From Actinomycetes bacterium (lineage in GTDB: Bacteria; Actinomycetota; Acidimicrobiia; Acidimicrobiales; Microtrichaceae), in contig JAEXGP010000377.1 in the NCBI GenBank assembly GCA_023450775.1, forward strand, positions 1 to 7,703: DNA of 7,703 bases. The letters are read 5' to 3'. The position numbers and the translations under genes are program-made. Shown one piece after another: positions 1-5,767 of the stretch (positions are counted from its first letter, which is position 1; the number at the start of each line of letters is the position of its first letter). A model generated the notes under the pieces. That model did not search any database. It was not told the DNA's origin and worked only from the letters and a program-made list of their open reading frames with translations.

Positions 1-993
1 CGGCAGGTGACCAGCGGCGAGGACCGCTACCGGGTGGTCGCGGCACCGCTGGGCCAGGGCGGCGGCGTGGTGCAGGTGGCCCGCAGCCTGCAGGAGACCG
101 ACGACGTGCTGGGCGCGCTGCGCCGGCGCATCGTGGTGGCGTCGCTGGTGGTCATCGGCCTGGCCGCCGTCGTGGGCGCGGTGCTGGCGCGGCAGCTGAC
201 CCGCCGGCTGGTGCGGCTCACCGAGGCCGCCGAGCAGGTCCGGGCGACCGGTCAGCTCGACGTGCAGGTGCCGGTGACGGGGACCGACGAGACGGGCCGG
301 TTGGGCGCGGCGTTCGGCGACATGCTCGCCTCGCTGGCGCGGTCGCGTGAGTCCCAGCAGCGCCTGGTGCAGGACGCCGGCCACGAGCTGCGGACGCCGC
401 TGACGAGCCTGCGCACGAACGTGTACACGCTGCGGCGGTCCGACGACCTGGCTCCCGAGGACCGTCGCCGGGTGCTCGACGACCTGGAGAGCGAGTCGCT
501 CGAGCTGACCCGCCTGGTCGACGAGGTGGTCGAGGTGGCGACCGACCGCCGCGGCGACGAGCCCGAGGCGCCGGTGGACCTGGGAGCGCTCGTGGGCCGG
601 GTGGCGGCGCGGGCCGAGCAGCGCTCGGGTCGGTCGATCGAGGTCCACCTGCTGGAACCGGCCACGATCTCGGGCCGGCCGCTCGCGCTCGAGCGGGCCG
701 TCGGGAACCTGGTCGAGAACGCGCTCAAGTTCGACACGTCGGGCGGACCCGTCGAGGTGACGTGCGAGGGCGGGCGGGTGGAGGTGGCCGACCGCGGGCC
801 GGGCATCGCACCCGAGGACCGGGAGCACGTCTTCGATCGCTTCTACCGCGCCACTGCCGCCCGCGGGCGTCCGGGCTCCGGCCTGGGCCTGTCGATCGTG
901 GCCGACGTCGTCGGTCGTCACGGTGGCCGCACGTTCGTCGCCGACCGGGCCGGCGGCGGCGCCGTGGTCGGCTTCGTGCTCCCCGTCGCCTGA
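1..993 (+). CDS. Sensor histidine kinase, HAMP-HisKA-HATPase (5' end cut by window)
   Basis: Membrane sensor kinase of a two-component system: it autophosphorylates a histidine and passes the phosphate to a response regulator, probably encoded just upstream outside the window. The frame is open to the left edge, so the N-terminus is missing; 330 residues are visible. In order: the end of an extracytoplasmic sensor region ending VARSLQETD, one membrane helix at about 44-64, HAMP about 65-117, HisKA with phospho-acceptor H128 in GHELRTP, and HATPase_c with N-box NLVENALKF (N240), DRGPGIAPED (264-273), an F-box FDRFYR and the glycine loop GSGLGLS (292-298). All catalytic motifs are intact. The juxtamembrane sequence resembles actinobacterial MprB/TrcS-type kinases, but the stimulus cannot be told. 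A GTG at position 7 is probably internal, since codons continue upstream of it. A large palindrome follows two bases after the stop. Confidence 0.95.
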   Translation, partial: RQVTSGEDRYRVVAAPLGQGGGVVQVARSLQETDDVLGALRRRIVVASLVVIGLAAVVGAVLARQLTRRLVRLTEAAEQVRATGQLDVQVPVTGTDETGRLGAAFGDMLASLARSRESQQRLVQDAGHELRTPLTSLRTNVYTLRRSDDLAPEDRRRVLDDLESESLELTRLVDEVVEVATDRRGDEPEAPVDLGALVGRVAARAEQRSGRSIEVHLLEPATISGRPLALERAVGNLVENALKFDTSGGPVEVTCEGGRVEVADRGPGIAPEDREHVFDRFYRATAARGRPGSGLGLSIVADVVGRHGGRTFVADRAGGGAVVGFVLPVA

Positions 994-994
994 C

Positions 995-1050
995 CCCGTT
1001 CTGCTGTGCAGAACCAGAAGGATCCTTCCGGTTCCGCACAACAGAACGGG
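995..1050. repeat. 56-bp nested palindrome with cloverleaf potential
   Basis: A near-perfect inverted repeat without a spacer, centred on the GGATCC at 1020-1025. The arms are 28 bp, with 25 matches and mismatches at 1004/1041, 1010/1035 and 1016/1029. The arms are themselves inverted repeats: 998-1014 (GTTCTGC-TGT-GCAGAAC) is perfect with 7-bp arms, and 1031-1047 is the degenerate mirror. Together with the central hairpin 1015-1030 and the closing CCC/GGG (995-997 with 1048-1050), it forms three arms with no linkers. It starts two bases after the kinase stop and ends 30 bases before the crotonase start, where it touches the presumed -35 position. There is no T-run on either side, so it is not a standard intrinsic terminator. 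It could be a REP-like repeat, an operator or a factor-dependent terminator. There is no second copy in the window. Confidence 0.85.
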
Positions 1051-1066
1051 ACGGGCGCCGCGGCGT

Positions 1067-1072
1067 TAGTGT
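1067..1072 (+). promoter_or_regulatory. Candidate -10 box for leaderless crotonase mRNA
   Basis: TAGTGT fits the actinobacterial TANNNT -10 pattern. It ends 8 bases before the ATG at 1081, the distance expected if transcription begins at the A of the start codon. No Shine-Dalgarno sequence lies upstream of that ATG, which supports a leaderless reading. The matching -35 position falls at about 1044-1049, inside the right arm of the palindrome, and shows no good consensus. Confidence 0.45.
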
Positions 1073-1080
1073 CCGCCGCC

Positions 1081-1869
1081 ATGCAGGAACGGGACCCTCG
1101 GGTCAGGTTGGACGTGGACGGCGAGGTCGCCGTCATCACCAACGACAACCCCGACAAGCACAACGCGTTCGACGACGAGATGGACGCGGCGCTCTTCGAC
1201 ATCCTCGCCGAGCTGCGCGGCCGCCCGGAGATCCGCGCCGTGGTGTGGCGGGGCGAGGGGAAGTCCTGGTCGTCGGGACGCGACGTCGGCTCGATCGGCA
1301 CGAACAACACCGACATGACCCACCACGAGCTGATGACCCGGGGCATCCGCGGCATCCAGCAGCTGTGGGAGCTGGAAGCCCCGGTCATCGTGGCGATCCA
1401 CGGATGGGCGCTCGGCGGCTCCTTCCAGCGGGCCCTGCTGTGCGACATCCGCATCGCCAGCACCGATGCGCGGTTCATGCTCCCCGAGGTCGGCCACGGC
1501 GTCATCCCCGACACCGGTGGCGTGGCGGTGCTCTACGAGATGTGCGGCCACGGGCTGGTGAGCGACATGGTCCTGACGGGTCGTCGCCTGTCGGCGGACG
1601 AGGCGCTCGCCCACGGCATCGTGTCGCGGGTGGTGCCCCGCGAGGAGCTCGACGACACCGCCATGGAGATGGCGCAGAAGATCGCGGCGGCGCCGGCGGT
1701 GACGGTGAAGATGGCGCGTCGCGTGATCAGCCACCTCGCCCGGCCGCAGATCCGCGCCTCCATGGAGGACGAGCTGATCTACCAGACGTTCGTGAACCGC
1801 AGCGACGACATGGCCGAGCTGCGCGCGTCGCGGGCCGAGGAGCGCGAGCCGCACTACCGCGGCAGCTGA
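1081..1869 (+). CDS. Crotonase-fold enoyl-CoA hydratase/isomerase family protein
   Basis: Acyl-CoA enzyme of the enoyl-CoA hydratase/isomerase superfamily, 262 aa (usual length about 260), cytoplasmic. Visible: the N-terminal NPDKHNAFD (23-31), the first oxyanion-hole segment SWSSGRDV (62-69), the second segment HGWALGGSFQRALLCD (107-122) with its glycines at 112-113, and LPEVGHGVIPDTGG (134-147). In the rat hydratase two glutamates (E144, E164) act in catalysis. Here the first is Q116 and only the second, E136, is kept, while D144 lies eight residues on, as in dienoyl-CoA isomerase (E196/D204) and PaaG-type isomerases. This suggests double-bond isomerisation rather than hydration, although the substrate is unproven. 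The ATG at 1081 is chosen because an upstream in-frame GTG at 1006 would read through the palindrome and the family homology begins after 1081. The next gene starts 25 bp downstream, so the two are likely co-transcribed. Confidence 0.9.
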   Translation: MQERDPRVRLDVDGEVAVITNDNPDKHNAFDDEMDAALFDILAELRGRPEIRAVVWRGEGKSWSSGRDVGSIGTNNTDMTHHELMTRGIRGIQQLWELEAPVIVAIHGWALGGSFQRALLCDIRIASTDARFMLPEVGHGVIPDTGGVAVLYEMCGHGLVSDMVLTGRRLSADEALAHGIVSRVVPREELDDTAMEMAQKIAAAPAVTVKMARRVISHLARPQIRASMEDELIYQTFVNRSDDMAELRASRAEEREPHYRGS

Positions 1870-1882
1870 ACCAGAGCAGGAC

Positions 1883-1890
1883 GAGGGGGA
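1883..1890 (+). promoter_or_regulatory. Shine-Dalgarno of the SDR gene
   Basis: GAGGGGGA, centred about 8 bases before the ATG at 1895. It supports that start and internal translation initiation on a shared mRNA, in contrast to the upstream crotonase gene, which has no Shine-Dalgarno. Confidence 0.6.
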
Positions 1891-1894
1891 CGAC

Positions 1895-2788
1895 ATGACC
1901 GAGCCATCCGACGGACTGATCGGGCTGTCGCGCCCGCCGGCGGTGGGCGACACCGCGCTGAAGCCGGGCACCTTCGACGGCGTCTGCGTGTTCGTGACCG
2001 GTGCGGGCACGGGTCTGGGCAAGGGCATTGCGTCGGAGTTCGCCCGCCTGGGCGCGGACGTGGTGATCGCCAGCCGCAAGCCGGAGCACCTCGCCGCGGG
2101 CCAGGAGGCGATCGAGGCCATCGGCGCCCGGGTGCTGACCGTCGAGTGCGACATCCGCGACGCGGATTCGATCGCGGCGGCGTTCGACGCGGCGGAGGAG
2201 CGCTTCGGTCTGCCGCAGGTGCTGGTCAACAACGCGGCGGCGAACTTCCCGGTGCCCGCCGAGGACATGTCGCCCAACGCCTGGCGCACGGTCGTGGACA
2301 TCACGCTCACCGGCACGTTCCTGTGCTGCCGTGAGTTCGGCCGCCGGCACCTGGCGGCCGGCACGCCGGGGTCGATCATCAGCGTGGGGGCGAGCTACGC
2401 GTGGACCGGTGGTCCCGGCTTCGTGCACTCGTCGGCCGCCAAGGCCGGCGTGAAGAACCTGACCGAGTCGCTCGCCGTCGAGTGGGGCCCCTACGGGATC
2501 CAGGTCAACTGCCTGGTGCCGGGGCTGTTCCCGCACGAGGACATGACCGACGACATCCGCAGCAACCTCGACCGCACCCACGACAAGGACGTGTGCCAGC
2601 CGGCGCTGCGGGTGGGGGAGCGTCAGGAGCTCGGCTGGGCGGCCACGTTCCTGGCGTCGCCCTACGGCCGGTTCATCTCGGGGCACACCCTCGTGGTCGA
2701 CGGCGCCAACTGGCAGCGGCGGTCGATGACCAACCCGCCGGTGGTGCCGATCCGCGAGCAGATGGGCCGTCCGCCGTTCGAGCTCTGA
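1895..2788 (+). CDS. SDR oxidoreductase, 2,4-dienoyl-CoA reductase-like
   Basis: Short-chain dehydrogenase/reductase, 297 aa, cytoplasmic. The Rossmann nucleotide motif TGAGTGLG is at 35-42, with SRK at 60-62 after beta-2 favouring NADP(H). D86 is in the ECDIRD segment and NNAA is at 112-115. The classical YxxxK is altered: S179 stands where the tyrosine would be, before K183 (SSAAK). Instead Y168 in ASYAWTG lies 15 residues before the lysine. From memory, human mitochondrial DECR1 has the same layout (Tyr199, Ser210, Lys214), and S179 matches Ser210 in spacing. The following SLAVEWGPYGIQVN is also typical of the DECR group. The likely reaction is NADPH reduction of 2,4-dienoyl-CoA to 3-enoyl-CoA. 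The tail from about 271 goes beyond the core fold. The crotonase 25 bp upstream could isomerise the product. A different enoyl-CoA or 3-oxoacyl substrate cannot be excluded. Confidence 0.9.
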   Translation: MTEPSDGLIGLSRPPAVGDTALKPGTFDGVCVFVTGAGTGLGKGIASEFARLGADVVIASRKPEHLAAGQEAIEAIGARVLTVECDIRDADSIAAAFDAAEERFGLPQVLVNNAAANFPVPAEDMSPNAWRTVVDITLTGTFLCCREFGRRHLAAGTPGSIISVGASYAWTGGPGFVHSSAAKAGVKNLTESLAVEWGPYGIQVNCLVPGLFPHEDMTDDIRSNLDRTHDKDVCQPALRVGERQELGWAATFLASPYGRFISGHTLVVDGANWQRRSMTNPPVVPIREQMGRPPFEL

Positions 2789-2845
2789 GCCGGACCCCCT
2801 CGCCCGGAGGGCCCGTCACCCGCCGGACTGCCACGTGTGCGCCGG

Positions 2846-3892
2846 TCACCAGCGCGAGCGCGACTCCTCGGCGAACCCGACGATGCCGTCGACGGACAGC
2901 TCTCGGCCCTCGTCGGTGACGACCGTGCCGGACCACGTGCCGAAGACCTGGTGGACCTCGGTCCCGAGCACGAGCGCCTCGACCTTCGAGTGCTTGTCGT
3001 GGACGGGGTGCAGCGTCAGGTCCATGCGGCCGGTCGGGTCAACCACGCGCCACGGCTCGGTCGGCCGATCCCAGTCGTAGTACCAGGCCAGCTCCTGGCC
3101 GAGCTTGTGGAGCCGGCCGTCGACGATGATCCCGTTCTCGGTGAAGCCGGTGCCCTCGGTCCACTTGCCGCCGATCTGGATGCCGACGACCTCGCCGGTC
3201 GTCGCAGCGCCGGCGCCGCCGCCCCAGTTCCATCGGGTGGAGTACGGCCACCGGCCCCGGCCGACGTCGAGCACACCCCACGCCGGCTGATCCCCGGTGC
3301 CGATCTCGATGCGCTCGTCGCCGAGCACGAGCTCCCCGGCGGCCGGGCGAGCCTGGTGCTTGGACGTGAACTGGAACGTGCGGTCGCTCCACGGGATCAC
3401 GACGTTGAGCGACTCGTGACCTGCAGGCAGCTCGACGAGCACGTCCAACCGCCCGGGCGTGCCGTCGGACTCGGTCCACGCAGCCGACAGGCGGGTGCCC
3501 TGCTCGTCGTCGGTGAGGTCGAGCACGTGGTTGCGGGCGACCGCACGCAGCGGCGCCGTGCCGGGGCGGTCGGGCAGCCGGAAGCCACCGCCGCCGGGGA
3601 CGCTCCGGTTCCGGCCGCCGGAACGCCCGGTCCGGAGGTCGACCCACCACACATCCGCGATGCCGAGGTAGTCCACGTCGGCGTACGTCACCGACAGCGC
3701 GTGGGTGGGGGTGAGCACGGCCCAGTAGTCCCAGCGCTTCTTGCGACCCCACGTCCCGGCCAGGTTGCAGTCGTGGAGCGGGACCCGGGACCAGCCCCGA
3801 GCCGCAGGGTTCAGCACCCGACCCCCGGGCAGGCACAGCTCGACCGGTTCGGTGACCTCGCGTTCGTGCGTCAGCGTGACCCCGTCGTCCAT
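2846..3892 (-). CDS. DUF2804 family protein
   Basis: A 348-aa protein recognised as DUF2804 by its tryptophan- and glycine-rich signature blocks: KKRWDYW (51-57), GRWPYSTRWNWG (213-224), GGKWTEGTGFTENG (241-254), HQVFGTWSG (314-322) and the closing GFAEESRSRW. The biochemical role of the family is unknown to me. The alternating beta-strand, Trp-rich pattern suggests a lipocalin/AttH-like beta-barrel that could bind a lipid or hydrophobic ligand, but this is inference. There is no signal peptide or membrane helix, so it is probably cytoplasmic. It converges with the SDR gene (57 bp between the stops) and is divergent from marR (157 bp between the starts). No Shine-Dalgarno precedes the ATG at 3892. 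A CAGACT six bases upstream is a poor -10 candidate for a leaderless start, and a 12-bp palindrome lies next to it. Confidence 0.88.
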   Translation of the reverse strand: MDDGVTLTHEREVTEPVELCLPGGRVLNPAARGWSRVPLHDCNLAGTWGRKKRWDYWAVLTPTHALSVTYADVDYLGIADVWWVDLRTGRSGGRNRSVPGGGGFRLPDRPGTAPLRAVARNHVLDLTDDEQGTRLSAAWTESDGTPGRLDVLVELPAGHESLNVVIPWSDRTFQFTSKHQARPAAGELVLGDERIEIGTGDQPAWGVLDVGRGRWPYSTRWNWGGGAGAATTGEVVGIQIGGKWTEGTGFTENGIIVDGRLHKLGQELAWYYDWDRPTEPWRVVDPTGRMDLTLHPVHDKHSKVEALVLGTEVHQVFGTWSGTVVTDEGRELSVDGIVGFAEESRSRW

Positions 3893-3903
3893 GCGGCGAG
3901 TCT

Positions 3904-3915
3904 GCCGGATCCGGC
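3904..3915. promoter_or_regulatory. 12-bp perfect palindrome upstream of DUF2804 gene
   Basis: GCCGGATCCGGC, a perfect dyad 11 bases upstream of the DUF2804 start codon, where a promoter would be expected. A second, looser inverted repeat, CCGGTG (3918-3923) with CACCGG (3939-3944), lies just beyond. Either could be an operator. Short GC-rich palindromes are common by chance in DNA of this composition, so support is weak. Confidence 0.3.
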
Positions 3916-4017
3916 GACCGGTGGTCCTGACCAGCGGTCACCGGGCGCGGTCGTCCCGCAGGCGTCCCGCCACCCGCGAGTGCGGCGCGGAGCTGAGAGA
4001 GCACCCAAACACTTCGC

Positions 4018-4038
4018 ATAGCTAATTAGCAACGCTAT
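4018..4038. promoter_or_regulatory. Putative MarR operator in the marR-MFS promoter
   Basis: An AT-rich island in otherwise GC-rich DNA, made of overlapping dyads built from TAGC/GCTA half-sites. GCTAATTAGC (4021-4030) is a perfect 10-bp palindrome, TAGC-AAC-GCTA (4027-4037) is an 11-bp inverted repeat, and ATAGC (4018-4022) pairs with GCTAT (4034-4038) around both. It sits between the likely -35 position and the -10 box at 4038-4043, ending 11 bases before the regulator's start codon. Bound MarR would block RNA polymerase, giving autorepression of the regulator and exporter. MarR dimers typically bind AT-rich dyads of about this size. Confidence 0.6.
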
Positions 4039-4043
4039 ACAAT
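4038..4043 (+). promoter_or_regulatory. Candidate -10 box of the marR-MFS operon
   Basis: TACAAT is close to the TATAAT consensus and ends six bases before the GTG at 4050, so transcription would start at or beside the start codon (leaderless). No Shine-Dalgarno is present. TTCGCA at 4013-4018 is a weak -35 candidate. The box overlaps the end of the putative operator. Confidence 0.5.
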
Positions 4044-4049
4044 GGGGCC

Positions 4050-4505
4050 GTGCCCGAGTCCCGCACCGCCGTCGCTGCCGAGGAGGCCACGAACCAGCTG
4101 GTCGCGGAGGCCCTGCTGGTCTCCACCGTGCGCCTGGCCCGACGCCTGCGGCAGCTGTCGGACGCCCGGCTCACCCCCAGCCAGCACTCGGTCATGACCT
4201 CCATCCACCGCCACGGGCCGATCACGCTGGGCGCTCTGGCCGACGTGGAGCGGGTGGCCCCGCCCACGATCAGCCGGGTGGTGGCGAAGCTCGAGGCCGA
4301 CGGGCTGGTCGAGCGGCGTGCCGACCCCGACGACGGCCGGATCGTCCGGGTGGTCGCCACCGCTCGCGGCGCCGAGCTGCTCGAGGTGGCGCGCTCGCGC
4401 AAGGTCGCCTGGCTCGACGAGCACCTGTCGCAGTTGTCGGCCGAGGACCGTCGGGCCGTCGCCGGTGCGATCGGCGCCCTGCAGCGTCTGGTGGAGCTGC
4501 CGTGA
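4050..4505 (+). CDS. MarR family transcriptional regulator
   Basis: Winged-helix DNA-binding repressor, 151 aa, the usual length for MarR. It has a helical dimerisation region (about 10-40), a winged HTH with LGALADVERVAPPTISRVVA at 60-79 covering the recognition helix, the linker LEADGLVERR (81-90), and the wing DPDDGRIVRV (92-101) with the conserved D-x-R pattern. C-terminal helices (105-150) complete the dimer interface. The start is a GTG placed for a leaderless transcript. The stop overlaps the exporter start by 4 bp (GTGA), so translation is coupled. Family knowledge and the dyad-rich operator directly upstream suggest that it represses its own operon and is released by the compound the exporter removes. 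The inducer is not evident from the sequence. Confidence 0.93.
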   Translation: MPESRTAVAAEEATNQLVAEALLVSTVRLARRLRQLSDARLTPSQHSVMTSIHRHGPITLGALADVERVAPPTISRVVAKLEADGLVERRADPDDGRIVRVVATARGAELLEVARSRKVAWLDEHLSQLSAEDRRAVAGAIGALQRLVELP

Positions 4506-5767
4506 CCGAGCACCTCCGTCACTTCGGCAAGGAGACGTTCGCCTCGCTGCGCATCCGGAACTTCCGGTTGTTCTTCGTGGGCCAGGGCGTCTCGCAGGTC
4601 GGCAACTGGATGACGATGGTCGCCCAGTCGCTCCTGGTCCTGTCGCTCACCGACTCGGGTGTGGCGCTGGGCCTGCTCGCGGCGGCGCAGTTCGGCCCGG
4701 TCCTGGTGCTGGGCCCCTGGGCCGGCCTGGTGGCCGACCGGTCGGACAAGCGGCGCCTCCTGATGATCGTGCAGGCGCTGGCGATGCTGCAGTCGTTCCT
4801 TCTCGCCGCGGTCGCGTTCGCGGACGCGCCGGTGTGGACGATCTACGCGGTCGCGCTCTTCGGCGGCTTCACGGTGGCGTTCGACAACCCGGCCCGCCGG
4901 GCGTTCGTGGTCGAGATGGTCCCCGAGCGCGACGTGCCCAACGCGGTCAGCCTGAACAGCGCGGTGATGACGTCGTCCCGCGTCATCGGTCCGGCGCTCG
5001 CCGGCCTGCTGATCACCACCACCGGGTACGGCTGGGCCTTCCTGCTGGACGGCGTCTCCTACATCGCGGTGATCGCGTCGTTCTGGCTCATGCGCACGGG
5101 CGAGCTGCGACCGAGCCCGGTCGCCGCCCGGACCAAGGGCCAGATCCGCGACGGCTTCCGCTACGTCCGCCGCATGCCGGAGCTCTTCGTCCCGCTGGTG
5201 ATGATGGGCGTGGTCGGCACGCTGGCGTTCAACTTCAACACGGTCATGCCGCTGTTCGTGACGCGCGACCTGGACGGCACCGACGCGGTGTTCACGGTCC
5301 TGTTCTCCGTGGTGAGCGTGGGTTCCGTGATCGGCGCCCTGGTGGCGGCGCGCCGGACTGACGTGAGCGTGTGGGGCGTGGGCTCGGCATCGATCGCCTT
5401 CGGTGCCTCGCTGGCGGTGCTTGCGGTCGTCCCGAACCTGGGCGTGGCGCTGCCCGTCGGCCTGATCCTCGGCATGTGTTCGATCACGTTCCTGACGATG
5501 TCGACCGCCATCGTCCAGCTGCGGGCCGCACCCGAGATGCGCGGACGCGTGCTCGCCCTGCAGGCGATGCTCTTCCTGGGCAGCACCCCGATCGGCGGAC
5601 CGATCGTCGGCTGGGTGGCTCAGGAGTTCGGAGCCCGGTGGTCGCTCGTGGTCGGTGCCGTCGCCTGTGCGGCGGCGGGTGCGTGGGGCATGTCCGTGGT
5701 CGGACGCGACGACCGGGGGCCGGCCATGGACGCCGCGATCGACGAGACGCTCAGCCCGACGAGCTGA
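4502..5767 (+). CDS. MFS transporter, MFS_3/EntS-like exporter
   Basis: Proton-driven major facilitator efflux pump in the cytoplasmic membrane, 421 aa and about 12 hydrophobic segments. It fits the MFS_3 group (EntS-like): the N-terminal FASLRIRNFRLFFVGQGVSQ (13-32), WMTMVAQSLLV (36-46), the motif A loop GLVADRSDKRR (75-85), and the diagnostic DNPARRAFVVEMVP with NAVSLNSAV (128-155). The central cytoplasmic loop covers about 200-225 and RGRVLALQ (347-354) is in the second half. The GTG start overlaps the marR stop by 4 bp, with GGTGGAG five bases upstream as a Shine-Dalgarno. Pairing with MarR points to drug or metabolite efflux; siderophore export is possible by family but no siderophore genes are nearby. 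The last 17 bp overlap the 3' end of the convergent glycosylase gene. Confidence 0.93.
   Translation: MTEHLRHFGKETFASLRIRNFRLFFVGQGVSQVGNWMTMVAQSLLVLSLTDSGVALGLLAAAQFGPVLVLGPWAGLVADRSDKRRLLMIVQALAMLQSFLLAAVAFADAPVWTIYAVALFGGFTVAFDNPARRAFVVEMVPERDVPNAVSLNSAVMTSSRVIGPALAGLLITTTGYGWAFLLDGVSYIAVIASFWLMRTGELRPSPVAARTKGQIRDGFRYVRRMPELFVPLVMMGVVGTLAFNFNTVMPLFVTRDLDGTDAVFTVLFSVVSVGSVIGALVAARRTDVSVWGVGSASIAFGASLAVLAVVPNLGVALPVGLILGMCSITFLTMSTAIVQLRAAPEMRGRVLALQAMLFLGSTPIGGPIVGWVAQEFGARWSLVVGAVACAAAGAWGMSVVGRDDRGPAMDAAIDETLSPTS

Noticed and set aside
7..9. GTG at position 7 as the start of the histidine kinase
   Set aside because: The frame is open to the window edge, and a kinase of this type needs an upstream membrane helix and sensor region; this codon is most likely internal.
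995..1050. The palindrome as a standard Rho-independent terminator or an insertion-sequence end
   Set aside because: No T-run follows on either strand, no transposase or target-site duplication is visible, and there is no second copy in the window.
1006..1080. An in-frame GTG at 1006 as the start of the crotonase
   Set aside because: It would translate the palindrome as a 25-residue N-terminal extension unlike the family; the ATG at 1081 with a -10 box upstream is better.
1066..2379. A 437-codon open frame on the minus strand opposite the crotonase and SDR genes
   Set aside because: It is a shadow of high-GC codon bias: the translation is rich in Arg, Ala, His and Pro with no domain, and it lies antisense to two clear enzymes.
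2797..2811. CCCTC/GAGGG hairpin between the converging SDR and DUF2804 genes as a terminator
   Set aside because: Only 5 bp of stem and no T-run; too weak in DNA of this composition to claim.
2837..4021. A 394-codon open frame on the plus strand opposite the DUF2804 gene
   Set aside because: The minus-strand protein has clear DUF2804 signature blocks; the plus-strand frame shows only biased composition and no recognisable motif.
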